A stretch of 64,000 bases of DNA from Nitrogeniibacter aestuarii (GTDB lineage Bacteria > Pseudomonadota > Gammaproteobacteria > Burkholderiales > Rhodocyclaceae). Below are positions 24,590 to 33,994 of this stretch, one piece after another. Numbering within the stretch: the first letter of the stretch is position 1; the number at the start of each line of letters is the position of its first letter. The translations under genes and the position numbers were made by a program. The notes beneath the pieces were generated by a model. The model did no database searches. It saw only the letters and a list, made by a program, of their open reading frames with translations, and had not been told where the DNA came from. The stretch spans positions 1,736,001 through 1,800,000 of the forward strand of contig NZ_CP071321.1 in assembly GCF_017309585.1 (NCBI RefSeq). The letters are read 5' to 3'.

Positions 24590-26119
24590 CTATGGGCTGA
24601 CCTGATCGGCGCCGCTACCAGCGAGCATGACGACCCGCGGTTCGATCAGCTTGGCCAGTGCCTCTCCGGGCGATTGATCGATGCGCTGACCGTCGTGATA
24701 GAGCACCGTCACGTCGAAGCGCCCGTCGCCCACTGCCTGCTGGGCAATGTTGTCCGGGCTGACCACCACGCGGCCGAGTTTGCGGTCAGTGGGCCACGGC
24801 ACGTTGCCGTAGGCGTGATAGACCAGTTCCGAGCATACGATGCGATCGATACTCTGGGCGTCGAAGTTGAAGTCGTAAGCCTTGCCGACCTGACGCAGGG
24901 TCTGGAGGATGACTTCGCGGCGGGCGTCGTCGTCCAGAGTGCGATGGCGCAGCACGGCCAGATCATCGACGTTGAGAAAGTGCGCCATGGTGTTCATTTC
25001 GACGCCCGATCGCAGGGCTTCGACGACGCCGTGCCCGTCGGCGATGGCCTGCTGATGCGGCAAGACGACCGGATGGTCCCACAGGCCCAGTTCGCGGAGC
25101 TCCGCCTCGGTGCCGATCCACACGGCCGCATGACCCCAATGGCCGGGAATGAATGAGTCGGTCAGGCGGAATGGCGTCTTCTCGAGCAGCACATCACCTG
25201 CCTTGAGCTGGGCGGTCACCGCATCGTGAATGGCAGGGTTGTCATCGAGCTTGCCGCGACGCGATTCGACCAGCCCCACCACGTTGCCGAAGACCATGCT
25301 CGACAGGTTCACGCCTTCGTTGGAGACGTCTCGGAGCACGTCGGTGGAAACCGTGCCGACCAGGCCGAGCACGTGACCGGCGTAGTCCAGCGGACGGAGC
25401 TTGCGGATCATGCGGTAGGCCGGGCTTTGCTCGACCAGTTCGGCCAGATAACGCTCATCTTCGTAGTCTGAGGTGGCCAGCGTCCGGCCGTATTTTTCGT
25501 ACCACTCGATCCCGCGTCGCACCCGTGCCCGGTTGGCTGCAGAAGCGAAGGCAATGGCACTGCGACGCAGTTCGCCCCTGGGCACGTGAAAGCCCGGATC
25601 GCCCTTGTTGATGTGATCGCGCAGGATGCGATTGTCCCGATACAGCGCCACGGCGGCGGCGTAGTTGTCGTAGAGGGTGAGTGCGGCGGCCAGCGACATG
25701 GTGACGCCCATCGCCTGGACCCGTGCCTGGACCGGGTCGCGCGGCATGGGGGCGTCGAGCCAGCACTCATGCGCCTCGGCCAGGTGCCACAGTTGCTGGC
25801 GCTGGGCTACCAGCTCGGCCGCGCCTTCCCCCAGACGGCGGATGTCGGCCCCCAGCAACGCCTTGCCGAACAGCTGCTTCTCTTCAAGATACTTGAGATA
25901 GGTGATGGCCCGTGCGCGCAGGCTCAGCGCTTCTTCCGTGAGCACCTGAAACGCCATGACCTTGGCGCCCATCCGGGCGCGGTCATAGCGGACGTCGTCA
26001 GGGAGGTTGCATACGGGCTGGTCGAGCACGTCGGCGTGTGCGGGGGCAAGGCCCAGACTCGCGATCACGGTGACGGCAAGGGTGGCCAAGCGTAATCGAA
26101 GGGTGGCGTTGAGCATCAT
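24590..26119 (-). CDS. Exported YiiX-type permuted papain-like (NlpC/P60-related) protein
   Basis: 509 aa from ATG 26119 with a signal peptide ending APAHA. The C-terminal half has the permuted papain fold of the YaeF/YiiX (C92) family: GDVLLEKTPFRLTD, catalytic-type His in GHWGHAAVWIG, and catalytic-type Cys in IVCSELVYHAYG. Family members hydrolyse peptidoglycan or lipid amide/ester bonds; the substrate here is unknown. The N-terminal 250 residues are helical and unassigned, longer than in YiiX itself. Predicted periplasmic. Confidence 0.82.
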   Translation of the reverse strand: MMLNATLRLRLATLAVTVIASLGLAPAHADVLDQPVCNLPDDVRYDRARMGAKVMAFQVLTEEALSLRARAITYLKYLEEKQLFGKALLGADIRRLGEGAAELVAQRQQLWHLAEAHECWLDAPMPRDPVQARVQAMGVTMSLAAALTLYDNYAAAVALYRDNRILRDHINKGDPGFHVPRGELRRSAIAFASAANRARVRRGIEWYEKYGRTLATSDYEDERYLAELVEQSPAYRMIRKLRPLDYAGHVLGLVGTVSTDVLRDVSNEGVNLSSMVFGNVVGLVESRRGKLDDNPAIHDAVTAQLKAGDVLLEKTPFRLTDSFIPGHWGHAAVWIGTEAELRELGLWDHPVVLPHQQAIADGHGVVEALRSGVEMNTMAHFLNVDDLAVLRHRTLDDDARREVILQTLRQVGKAYDFNFDAQSIDRIVCSELVYHAYGNVPWPTDRKLGRVVVSPDNIAQQAVGDGRFDVTVLYHDGQRIDQSPGEALAKLIEPRVVMLAGSGADQVSP

Positions 26120-26207
26120 CGGTACTATCCAGGTGGGCATGTCATGCTTTTATCAAGTGCTGCGCGCTCGGGCAATGAACCAGGTCAATGCGTCCGACAT
26201 GCGGTGA

Positions 26208-27665
26208 CTACCAGCTGCTGCTCGACCCGCCGCCGCCAGAACTGCCGCCGCCCCAACTGCCCGAGCTGCTGCTGCCACTGCTGCTGCCCCCGGAGGACGA
26301 GCTGCTGCTGTGCGTGAGTCGGGCAATGTCGTATTCGCTCACGTCGAGATAGTCGCAGTGCTTGCAGGCCTCGATCCGTCGGCCCTTGCCGCGTCGCTCG
26401 TAGGTGGGTTCGAGCAGCGTGGTGTCGCTTTTCGTATAGCGGGTCAGGTGCCCGCAGGCGCTGCATGTGTCGTAACCCGCTTCTGCGCCGTCGAACGTGC
26501 GCACTGCGGTTTTACCGCAGGCCGTGCAATGCCAGACATCGTGATCGGCTGAACGGATCTGTTCCTCGACCTGCTGGCCACTGCTGAGGAAGGCATCCTC
26601 TTCGGCCTCACTGAGTCGCTGCATGGGCGCTTTGCAGGCGGGGCATTTGCGTGGGTGGGCCCGATAACGCCAGATCTTGCTCGTGTAACCCACACGGTAG
26701 AGCAGCAGAGGCAGCGGGAAGAGCACCGCCATCGCGGTCCAGAATCCGCGCTGGCGTTGCAGATAACGCGCAATGGCGGTGTAGCTGTGCTGCTGGAGCA
26801 AGCGTGCCACGTGGCGGTCCTCACGCACGATCTGCAGGAGCGCGAGGACGAGCAGGTAGACGTAAATGCAGGCGAGGCTGACCAGAATGGGGGAGTCGGT
26901 CGGGATGAAGCCGCTGGCATAGAGTACGAGCATGGGGCCGAGCATGAACAGCGCCAGCCAGTACTTGAGCGGATAACGGGTCTTGGGCGGCGCGCTTGGC
27001 AGCGGACGCGACTCGTTGAAATATCCGGACAGGCTCTTGAACAGCAAACCCAGCCCGCTGACGATGGCCACCACGAACATGCCGATGTTGCGGAAAACAA
27101 GCCAGTTCTGATGTGTCGGCGAGGCAAGCTTGGCAAATTGGGCTGCATACGCCGGATCACGCAGGATATCGTCCACCTGGCGCACGCCGGCGAACATGCC
27201 GCGATCGTAATCACCCGTGCGAAACGCGGGCAGCATGTCGTCTTCCTGGATGCGCTTGCACACCACGTCCGGCAGTACGCCTTCCAGACCGTAGCCGGTA
27301 TGAAAGCGCACGGTGCGGCGGTCTTTGACCAGCAGGATCAGCAGCCCGTCATCACGCTGCGCATGGCCGATGCCCCAGCGGCTGAACAGACGGTGCGAAA
27401 AGCTGAAAATGTCCCCGCCTTCGATGTCATCGATGGCCACCACGGCAACCTGGGCGCCGGTGGCATGCTCGATGGCGGCCAGTTCCCGGTTGATCTGCGC
27501 GACGGCGGCGGCGCTGAGGACGCCATCGGGGTTGGAGACATATCCGCCTCCAGATTGTTTCGGGTCCGGGACCGATTCGACCGAATAGCGTGCCGCCCAG
27601 ACGGGCGATGCTGCCAGAAAACTCAGAAGCAGGATCGCGAGGGCGGCTCTGAAGGCGTGAAGCAT
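26208..27665 (-). CDS. TPM-domain membrane protein with zinc ribbons and Ser/Gly tail
   Basis: 485 aa: signal peptide (1-24), TPM/DUF477 domain (about 45-165, with YVSNPDGVLSAAAVAQIN, RWGIGHAQRDDGLLILL and YGLEGVLPD), several membrane helices (about 200-320), then four CxxC pairs (CPACKAP, CTACGKT, CSACGH, CKHC) and a closing Ser/Gly/Trp tail of about 30 residues. TPM proteins include YgcG-like and photosystem-repair phosphatases; most bacterial members are uncharacterised. The CxxC pairs likely form two zinc ribbons on the cytoplasmic side. Confidence 0.83.
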   Translation of the reverse strand: MLHAFRAALAILLLSFLAASPVWAARYSVESVPDPKQSGGGYVSNPDGVLSAAAVAQINRELAAIEHATGAQVAVVAIDDIEGGDIFSFSHRLFSRWGIGHAQRDDGLLILLVKDRRTVRFHTGYGLEGVLPDVVCKRIQEDDMLPAFRTGDYDRGMFAGVRQVDDILRDPAYAAQFAKLASPTHQNWLVFRNIGMFVVAIVSGLGLLFKSLSGYFNESRPLPSAPPKTRYPLKYWLALFMLGPMLVLYASGFIPTDSPILVSLACIYVYLLVLALLQIVREDRHVARLLQQHSYTAIARYLQRQRGFWTAMAVLFPLPLLLYRVGYTSKIWRYRAHPRKCPACKAPMQRLSEAEEDAFLSSGQQVEEQIRSADHDVWHCTACGKTAVRTFDGAEAGYDTCSACGHLTRYTKSDTTLLEPTYERRGKGRRIEACKHCDYLDVSEYDIARLTHSSSSSSGGSSSGSSSSGSWGGGSSGGGGSSSSW

Positions 27666-27723
27666 GGGCGTCGCAGGGCGTGTGATGATACCGAGGCGCG
27701 CACCATATCAGAAAATGCGCACG

Positions 27724-27954
27724 TCATTCGAACGGCGAGTTGGCCGAGCGCTTGATTTTCATCGTTTCACCGGCAAAGCAGATCACGTCTCCCGCCACGA
27801 TCTGGCGGCGTTTCCGGGTCTCGATTTCGCCATTGACCTGAACCCGGCCATCGGCCACAGCGGCCTTGGCATCGGCGCCACTGGCCACGAGGCCCTCGAA
27901 CTTGAGGATTTTGTATAGCTCGACGGGCTCATGGGTGATTTCGACGGTTTTCAT
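27724..27954 (-). CDS. S4-domain RNA-binding protein, YbcJ-like
   Basis: 76 aa. The single S4 fold is clear: LYKILKFEGLVASGADAKAAV, then VNGEIETRKRRQI, VAGDVI. YbcJ-type proteins bind RNA and are linked by family to ribosome or tRNA work. Single gene, not obviously in an operon. Confidence 0.88.
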   Translation of the reverse strand: MKTVEITHEPVELYKILKFEGLVASGADAKAAVADGRVQVNGEIETRKRRQIVAGDVICFAGETMKIKRSANSPFE

Positions 27955-28007
27955 GGCGGCTGTCGCTCAGGGAAAAAGCGAGATGCTACGCCTGAGCGCA
28001 CCGGAAA

Positions 28008-28430
28008 TCAGCGCTTTTGCAGATGAATCGCTTGAACGCCAGTGGCGCGGTCATAGTGGAAGTACGATGAGCCAGCGGACTTGAGGGGTTCGATCGTTGC
28101 GGCAATCGGCGCTTCCACCTGGCAGAACACGTCGAGCATGTTGCCCAGGCAACGGGCGTTGGCCACGGTCTCCAGTGGCCACTGCATGCGCTTCCAGAGG
28201 GCCTGACGGCCGTTGTCGGTCAATTCGAAGACCGGCTGAACGTCCGCCTGTGTGTGTGAGGTGGCTTGATAGCCGCTGTCGGTGGCCTGGATCGACCACA
28301 CGGTGTCTCCGGCGCTCAGGCTGAAGTCACCTGTTGGCAGTGCGGGGGGCGTAGCCGCCAGTGCTGCGGCGCAGATCAGGGATGTGGCGAGGGCCGACAG
28401 GCCGAGGACAGGAGCGCGATACATGGACAT
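28008..28430 (-). CDS. Exported protein of unknown function
   Basis: 140 aa from ATG 28430, with a signal peptide (about residues 1-26, ending AALAA). The mature part has two cysteines (RCLG, VFCQ) that could pair. No family recognised. An ATG at 28466 would add an unlikely Cys-rich extension. Confidence 0.62.
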   Translation of the reverse strand: MSMYRAPVLGLSALATSLICAAALAATPPALPTGDFSLSAGDTVWSIQATDSGYQATSHTQADVQPVFELTDNGRQALWKRMQWPLETVANARCLGNMLDVFCQVEAPIAATIEPLKSAGSSYFHYDRATGVQAIHLQKR

Positions 28431-28606
28431 TTTTCCGAGTGTTTTTTGTGCACAGCAGCATAGCAAACGGGCATGACTTGGGCATGAAAAATTCTGATGG
28501 CGCCAGAGCCGGAGTCAATCGTGTTCGACGCCGCCCGGATTTTCGCCTTGAGTCCTGCCCCGGCCTCGTTTAGGGTCGGGGTTTCAACCGGACTGACCCA
28601 AGCCCC

Positions 28607-28888
28607 ATGAGTGAAACGCCCCCGAAGGCCTCGCCGCATCACCCGGTACTCGACGCGCGCTACATCGTGCTGTCGATCCTCTCTTCACTGATGATGGTGG
28701 CCGGGTTGATCGGCCAGTTCGCCCCGGCCTCGGTGGTCGAGGGTATTTTCGGCTCGCTTGCCCCTCGCATCGAGCACAATGGATGGGTGCTGATCGGGCT
28801 GGCGGTGGTGGTGGGTGTGTATAACGCCATCACCACCTTGACCCGCAAGCGTGCAGCGCTCAGGCGCAAGAGCGGGTTCATGGCCTGA
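28607..28888 (+). CDS. Small two-helix membrane protein
   Basis: 93 aa with two membrane helices (about 20-42 and 60-78) and a basic C-terminal tail (TRKRAALRRKS). Start ATG 28607. No known family; role unknown. Confidence 0.6.
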   Translation: MSETPPKASPHHPVLDARYIVLSILSSLMMVAGLIGQFAPASVVEGIFGSLAPRIEHNGWVLIGLAVVVGVYNAITTLTRKRAALRRKSGFMA

Positions 28889-28913
28889 AACTCATCGATC
28901 ATATTGACGTCTC

Positions 28914-29861
28914 ATGGCAAAGGCCTCAAATGCGGGAGTGGATATGAGCCAGTTCGATTCAGACGTAAGAAACGAGTGCGGTTATTCGGACGGTGGTGCA
29001 TCCATCGAACTGGTGATCGAGCCGCGCGAGAAAGACCTGGGTGGATTCTCGGTGCGCCGCGTGCTGCCCTCGGCGCGTCGCCAGATGGTGGGCCCCTGGA
29101 TCTTCTTCGATCACATGGGGCCGGCGGATTTTCCGGCGGGCGAGGGCATCAGCGTGCGCCCCCACCCTCACATCAACCTCGCCACGGTCACCTACCTCTT
29201 CGAAGGCGAAATCTTCCACCGCGACAGCCTGGGCAGCGAGCAGGCGATCCGGCCGGGAGATATCAACCTGATGGTGGCGGGGCGGGGCATCACCCACTCG
29301 GAGCGCGAGCGACCCGTGGTCCGTGGTGTACCGCACACGCTCAACGGCCTGCAACTGTGGCTGGCCCTGCCGGAAGCCGACGAAGAGTGCCCGCCCGAGT
29401 TCATCCATTACCCGTCGGAGAGCATTCCGCGGGTGGACGTGGATGGCGTGGCCGTGCGCGTGATGATGGGGCATGCCTACGGTGAGGCCTCGCCGGTCAA
29501 GACCTTTGCCGACACGATCTACATCGAGGCCGCGCTCGATGCCGGGCAGACGCTGGAGCTGCCCGATGCCGAAGCCCGTGGGCTCTACGTGGCGGATGGC
29601 CGGGTCACCGTGGATGGCCGATCACTCGACACCTACGCCATGGCGATCCTCAAGCCCGGTGCCACGGTTGAGGTCACCGCCACGGTCGCGACCCGCCTGG
29701 CCATGATCGGCGGTGAGACGCTGGGGGAGCGATTCATCGAATGGAACTTCGTTTCCAGCGACCGGGAGCGTATCCGACAGGCGAAACTCGATTGGGCGAA
29801 CCAGCGTTTTCCCAAGGTCGTGGGCGACGAACAGGAGTTCATCCCGCTGCCGGAAAAATGA
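28914..29861 (+). CDS. Pirin family bicupin
   Basis: 315 aa (ATG 28914; ATG 28944 also possible). Pirins are non-haem iron bicupins; some have quercetinase activity and others regulate. The N-terminal cupin has the metal ligands in RPHPHINLATVTYLFEGEIFH and GRGITHSE. The C-terminal cupin (VADGRVTVDGRSL) and the conserved end FIEWNFVSSDRERI, plus IPLP, are typical. Apparent single gene. Confidence 0.92.
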   Translation: MAKASNAGVDMSQFDSDVRNECGYSDGGASIELVIEPREKDLGGFSVRRVLPSARRQMVGPWIFFDHMGPADFPAGEGISVRPHPHINLATVTYLFEGEIFHRDSLGSEQAIRPGDINLMVAGRGITHSERERPVVRGVPHTLNGLQLWLALPEADEECPPEFIHYPSESIPRVDVDGVAVRVMMGHAYGEASPVKTFADTIYIEAALDAGQTLELPDAEARGLYVADGRVTVDGRSLDTYAMAILKPGATVEVTATVATRLAMIGGETLGERFIEWNFVSSDRERIRQAKLDWANQRFPKVVGDEQEFIPLPEK

Positions 29862-30110
29862 CCGCCAGCACATCCGTGGCCCCACAACGGGAAGTGCACT
29901 GACGAACCGGTCTCGCTGCGCAACCACGACGCGTGAAGGAGAGCTGGCTCCGGGTCGAGGCAGCGCTCCGGCGTGAACGATCATCGGCACGCATCAAGGC
30001 AGAGTTCCCACCCAGAGCCGGTCTTTGTGCGCTTTACTTTTACCGGCGCGCGGACTTCAATTCCGGCAGATTCTGCCCATCTGAGGCAGATGCTGCTTGA
30101 GAGTGCTGCG

Positions 30111-30551
30111 ATGCCGAAACCCTGTCTGCGCTGGTTGATGCTGGCCCTGGCCTGCGCCGGGACGGCCCATGCCGACGACTCATGCGCGCTGCGACAGCCG
30201 CCCGCCAGCGCGGGGGCCTATGTGACGCCCGGCGGCTTCCTGCTGATTCATCCGCGCAATGCGGCATTGCCCGACGACTACAGCGGTTGCAAGCAGGTGT
30301 GGATCATGCGCGCGCCTGGCAACACGCCGCTGCTCATGCAGCTGCAGTTTGAGCGCGGTACGCGGGTCATGGCGCAGGTGTTCGACGGCCGGGGTGGCGC
30401 AGTGCCGCGTGCCCGTTGCGCAGCGAATGACACCGAGGGCGCATGCGCCGGTCTGGCGGGCAATCCACTCGGACAACTGCATGTCCCCACCTGGCCGCGC
30501 ATCTGCGCCGAGGATGCCGAGCGACCCGAATGTGCGCAGGCGCCGGAATGA
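30111..30551 (+). CDS. Exported protein, first of three overlapping genes
   Basis: 146 aa from ATG 30111, which gives a clean signal peptide (MPKPCLRWLMLALACAGTAHA). The mature protein has six cysteines, including CALRQPP, CKQVW, RCAAND and CAGLAG, suggesting periplasmic disulfides. No family recognised. Its stop overlaps the next start in ATGA, so the trio is co-translated. Confidence 0.62.
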   Translation: MPKPCLRWLMLALACAGTAHADDSCALRQPPASAGAYVTPGGFLLIHPRNAALPDDYSGCKQVWIMRAPGNTPLLMQLQFERGTRVMAQVFDGRGGAVPRARCAANDTEGACAGLAGNPLGQLHVPTWPRICAEDAERPECAQAPE

Positions 30552-30931
30552 GCGCCATTGCATGTCGAGTGCTCATGGTGGCCGCCTTGGCGATGAACGG
30601 GAGCCTGCAAGCGGCGGATGCGGACAGCTTCGACACGTTCCTGCGTGAGTTTCGTGCGGCGGTGGCAAGGCAGGACGCGGCGGCGGTCGCCGGCATGACC
30701 CGGCTGCCGTTTCTCTACGAAGGGCAGGCACTGGGGCGTGAGGCCGCCATTGATGCCTTGCCAGGCCTCTTCCCGCCGGCCGTGCGTAGCTGTCTCGATC
30801 AGGCCGAGCCTCTGGCTGAGGACGATGCCCGGGTGATCTTCTGTTCGCCCTATGCCTTCTATTTCCGGGCCGGGGCGGACGGGCGCTGGGCGTTCGACAC
30901 CTTTGGCGCCGATGGCGAGGAGGCGCCGTGA
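30548..30931 (+). CDS. Exported small protein, possibly NTF2-like
   Basis: 127 aa with a signal peptide ending LQAAD. The mature part (FDTFLREFRAAVARQDAAAV, MTRLPFLYEGQALGREAAID) recalls SnoaL/NTF2-like cone-shaped proteins, but this is a visual impression only. It overlaps both neighbours by 4 bases. Confidence 0.62.
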   Translation: MSAIACRVLMVAALAMNGSLQAADADSFDTFLREFRAAVARQDAAAVAGMTRLPFLYEGQALGREAAIDALPGLFPPAVRSCLDQAEPLAEDDARVIFCSPYAFYFRAGADGRWAFDTFGADGEEAP

Positions 30932-31527
30932 ACTGGACCGTGGTGTACGAGATCGACCGTTCGGGTGCGGGCACCCAGTTCATCCCCTTCGTCTACATGG
31001 GGCTGGGCGTGCTGGCCGTGGCGCTGATCCTGCACCTGCGGGCGCGTCGCCATGGACAGCGTTCAAGCGTCGCCCGGTTCTTGTTGATCGGGGGCGCGTT
31101 GATCGGCGTTCTCGGCTATGGCGTCAACACTTGGGATCAGGACCGTCTGGCAAAACAGCTTGCGGCGGGCGATGCGCAGGCGGTGGAGGGGCCGGTGGTG
31201 GCCCACCAGATCTGGCGCGAGGATGTGACCAACCCCGGAAAGGACACGGCGCGGCGCTATCGGCGCTGGGAAACCATCACGGTCGGTGGCGTCCAGTTCA
31301 TCTGGCACCCCGGCGCGCAGGAGCCGGCCTTCACCAATGCGCAGACCCCGGCCGTGGACTTTCATGATGGACTGTATGTCCGTCTCGCCTATGTCGAGGA
31401 CGTGCCGGGGCAGGCCCACCAGCGCCGCATCCTGCGGCTGGAAACCGCAGAGGTCGGTGACGGCCGTGTTTTGCCCGGCGCGCCGTTTCCGTCCGTGGCG
31501 CCGGTGGTGGTTCCTGCCGCACGGTGA
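30928..31527 (+). CDS. Membrane protein, third of the overlapping trio
   Basis: 199 aa from GTG 30928 (overlapping the previous stop). It has two membrane helices (about 20-38 and 50-65), then a soluble domain of about 130 residues with VVAHQIWREDVTNP, which I do not recognise. Probably an inner-membrane protein with a periplasmic domain, working with the two exported proteins before it. It converges on the cobalamin operon. Confidence 0.65.
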   Translation: MNWTVVYEIDRSGAGTQFIPFVYMGLGVLAVALILHLRARRHGQRSSVARFLLIGGALIGVLGYGVNTWDQDRLAKQLAAGDAQAVEGPVVAHQIWREDVTNPGKDTARRYRRWETITVGGVQFIWHPGAQEPAFTNAQTPAVDFHDGLYVRLAYVEDVPGQAHQRRILRLETAEVGDGRVLPGAPFPSVAPVVVPAAR

Positions 31528-31534
31528 ACGCGCC

Positions 31535-31873
31535 CTAAACCCCCGGTCCGCGATGGAAGACCAGGGGCTCGACCACCGCGCCGTCGCGAAGATGCTCTTC
31601 CACCACCCGTTGCAGATTCTCCGGTGTGAGCTGGTAGTACCACACCCCGTCGGGCTGAACGCACATGATGGGCCCGCCCTTGCAGGCCGCGAAGCAGCCG
31701 CTGCGGGTGCGTTTGACGCGCAGATCGCCCCGATTCAGACCGGCGGCGCCAAGCATCTCGCCCAGTTGCTTGAACAGTGCTTCGGGGTCACTCCGGGCCG
31801 AGCAGCGCGGGCCGGTGCATAGCAGTACATGACGGCGATAGGCGCCGATGCTCGGTTTTTCTTCGCTGCTCAT
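31535..31873 (-). CDS. Thioredoxin-like [2Fe-2S] ferredoxin of the cobalamin operon (CbiW-like)
   Basis: 112 aa. Cluster cysteines are CTGPRC (C-x4-C) and CFAAC (C-x3-C), the layout of thioredoxin-like 2Fe-2S ferredoxins found in cobalamin operons. Likely an electron donor or metal-handling helper in corrin synthesis. It is the last gene of the operon and its start overlaps cobJ by 4 bases. Confidence 0.83.
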   Translation of the reverse strand: MSSEEKPSIGAYRRHVLLCTGPRCSARSDPEALFKQLGEMLGAAGLNRGDLRVKRTRSGCFAACKGGPIMCVQPDGVWYYQLTPENLQRVVEEHLRDGAVVEPLVFHRGPGV

Positions 31874-32826
31874 GCCGCCTCCGTGGCCGTGGCGTCGTCG
31901 GCCGACGTGTCCAGTACCGCGCGGATGTAGTCCTCGGGCAAGCCGTGGCGGGCGGCCAGTCGGGCCGGGGTCTCGTCGCTGTCACGCAAGGTGCGCAGCC
32001 ACCCGTCCAGCCCCGTGGACAGGGAACGACCGGCCTGTTCGCCGGTGTGTGCTTCGCCGCTGTCGATCGCGTACTTGTTGTCGTAGCCGCGCGGCGTGAC
32101 CATGAGCCCGTCGCGGATGAAGGTGCGGCTGTTGCCCACCAGGACCGTTGACAGCATGCCGATGTCGGCGTCGCACATGGCCTCCAGCGTGGTGAGCTCC
32201 ACCCGTTGGCGCGGCCGGAATGCCGATTTGACGATCGCCACCGGGGTGTCCGGTCGGCGATGGCGCAACAGCAGACGCTGCGCTTCGACGATCTGCCGGG
32301 TGCGCCGACCGCTCTTGGGGTTGTAGAGCGCGATCACGAAGTCCGAGGCGGCCACCGCGTCGATGCGCCGGGCAATCACCGGCCAGGGCGTGAGCAGGTC
32401 GGAAAGGGACACCGCGCAGAAATCGTGGGTCAGCGGTGCGCCCACCAGTGCGGCGCAGGTGTTCAGCGCCGAGGCACCGGGAATGACCTCCACATCCACG
32501 TCCAGCCCCGGTGCCCAGCCGGCGTTGAACAGAACCTCGTAGGTGGGGCCGGCCATGCCGTACACCCCCGCGTCACCCGACGAAATCAGCGCCACCTTGC
32601 GACCGGTGCGTGCCCGCTCCAGCGCGGCGACGGCCCGGTCCAGCTCCTCGGTCATGGATTTCCTGATGATCTCCTTGCCAGAGGTGAGGTCTTCGACGAG
32701 ACGCAGGTAGGTCACGTAGCCGATCACCGTGTCGGCCTCGGCGATGGCCTCGCGGGCGCGTTGTGTCATGTGTTCCACATGCCCGGGGCCAATGCCCACG
32801 AGCATGATCTTGCCGGTCTGGTTCAT
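31870..32826 (-). CDS. cobJ: Precorrin-3B/cobalt-factor-III C17-methyltransferase
   Basis: 318 aa, SAM-dependent methyltransferase of the CobJ/CbiH type that contracts the macrocycle. Motifs: VGIGPGHVEHMT, VIGYVTYL, ISSGDAGVYGMAG, IPGASALN and the C-terminal part VLVGNSRTFIRDG, with TPRGY. The extension of about 60 residues at the C-terminus (from EQAGRSL) is longer than average and unassigned. Overlaps the CbiG-C gene. Confidence 0.95.
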   Translation of the reverse strand: MNQTGKIMLVGIGPGHVEHMTQRAREAIAEADTVIGYVTYLRLVEDLTSGKEIIRKSMTEELDRAVAALERARTGRKVALISSGDAGVYGMAGPTYEVLFNAGWAPGLDVDVEVIPGASALNTCAALVGAPLTHDFCAVSLSDLLTPWPVIARRIDAVAASDFVIALYNPKSGRRTRQIVEAQRLLLRHRRPDTPVAIVKSAFRPRQRVELTTLEAMCDADIGMLSTVLVGNSRTFIRDGLMVTPRGYDNKYAIDSGEAHTGEQAGRSLSTGLDGWLRTLRDSDETPARLAARHGLPEDYIRAVLDTSADDATATEAA

Positions 32827-33218
32827 TCGGGAATCCTTGCGATGGAAATGGTGGCGTTGCGGCCATCGGAGCCGCGCAACCGGTGTTTTTCGATGAGCAG
32901 CGCCTCGGCCGACGCGCCTGCCGCCAGCAGCGCAGCGGCCTCGGCCACCGACGGTGTGCCGGTGTGCCGACGTACGGTTTCCGACGGATTGGGCACGGGC
33001 ACGCGCGCCAGTGACTCGGCGGAGAAGAACTGCACCGGCCAGTTGTTCCAGGCCACGACCGTGAGCAGGCCGGTCTCGTCCGATTTGAGGTCGATGCTGG
33101 CGACCCGGTCCACGGCGGCATGGGTCAGGCCGCAGGCCGCCAGTGCCTGGGCGACGGCGTCAGAGAGGGTCTGCCAGGGGGTGTCGCGATCGCAACCGAT
33201 GCCGAGGGCCACCTTCAT
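32823..33218 (-). CDS. CbiG C-terminal domain/CobE-like protein
   Basis: 131 aa from ATG 33218. The pattern MKVALGIGCDRDTPWQTL, ASIDLKSDETGL, VPNPSETVRRHTGTPSVAEAAAL and a final NATISIARI matches the CbiG C-terminal/CobE family. In the anaerobic route CbiG opens the ring-A lactone; here its C-terminal domain is a separate gene overlapping the cbiG stop by 4 bases. Confidence 0.88.
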   Translation of the reverse strand: MKVALGIGCDRDTPWQTLSDAVAQALAACGLTHAAVDRVASIDLKSDETGLLTVVAWNNWPVQFFSAESLARVPVPNPSETVRRHTGTPSVAEAAALLAAGASAEALLIEKHRLRGSDGRNATISIARIPE

Positions 33219-33994
33219 CGGGCGTCCTCCTGCGGGCGATACACCACCAGCCGGTCGGCGATGGCCGACTGCAAGGCGGCGGGCAGGGCGCTGAGCGGGC
33301 GGTGGGTGATCCACAGCACGCCCCGGTGTCGCTGAGGATCCACCGCGGCCAGGTCGGTCAGAATTTCGATATTGGCGGGCACCGCGTTGCTGCGGCCATT
33401 GGCATGATTGCGCCACCAGTCGGTGCTGCCGGCTTCCTGCACCAGGGCCACCGGCTCGTCATTGACGACCGCCGCACTGGCGGCGACCACGGCCGCCTTG
33501 CTGGCTTCGAAGTGCCAGCCCAGTTCGCGGCCGAGCAGGTCCACCGCCAGGCTTTGTCGGGCATCCGATGCCGTGGTGAGCACGGGCTGGGCGCCGATCG
33601 CATCGGCCACGCGGGCGGCCAGTGCATTGGCGCCGCCCAGGTGGCCCGAGAGCATGGGAATGGCGAAGCGACCGCCTTCATCGAGAACGATCACCCCCGG
33701 ATCGTGGGTTTTGTCGCCCAGGTGCGGGGCCAGCAGGCGCACCATGGCGCCGAGCGAAACCACCGCAACGATGCCGTCGAAGCCGGTGATCAGGGCGGGA
33801 ATCTGCTCGGCGGTGCGCCCGGCATACACCGTGGCGCGGCCGGGCGCGGCGGCTTCGGCCAGCTCGGCGAACTTGTCCGGGGCGAACAGGCGGGCGCCGG
33901 GCAGGGCGTGGGCAATCTTGCCCGCCAGGGCGATGCCGTGGCGGGTGATGGAGACGATGGCAATACGGGTGTCGGCAATCAGTGTGTCAGTCAT
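33215..33994 (-). CDS. cbiG: Cobalt-precorrin-5A hydrolase CbiG, N-terminal and central part
   Basis: 259 aa. CbiG opens the delta-lactone of cobalt-precorrin-5A, releasing acetaldehyde. Seen: IAIVSITRHGIALAGKIA, VVSLGAMVRLLAPHLGDK, PGVIVLDEGGRFAIPMLSGH and LGGANALAARVA. The usual C-terminal domain is encoded separately downstream. ATG 33994 overlaps the cobI stop. Confidence 0.93.
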   Translation of the reverse strand: MTDTLIADTRIAIVSITRHGIALAGKIAHALPGARLFAPDKFAELAEAAAPGRATVYAGRTAEQIPALITGFDGIVAVVSLGAMVRLLAPHLGDKTHDPGVIVLDEGGRFAIPMLSGHLGGANALAARVADAIGAQPVLTTASDARQSLAVDLLGRELGWHFEASKAAVVAASAAVVNDEPVALVQEAGSTDWWRNHANGRSNAVPANIEILTDLAAVDPQRHRGVLWITHRPLSALPAALQSAIADRLVVYRPQEDAR

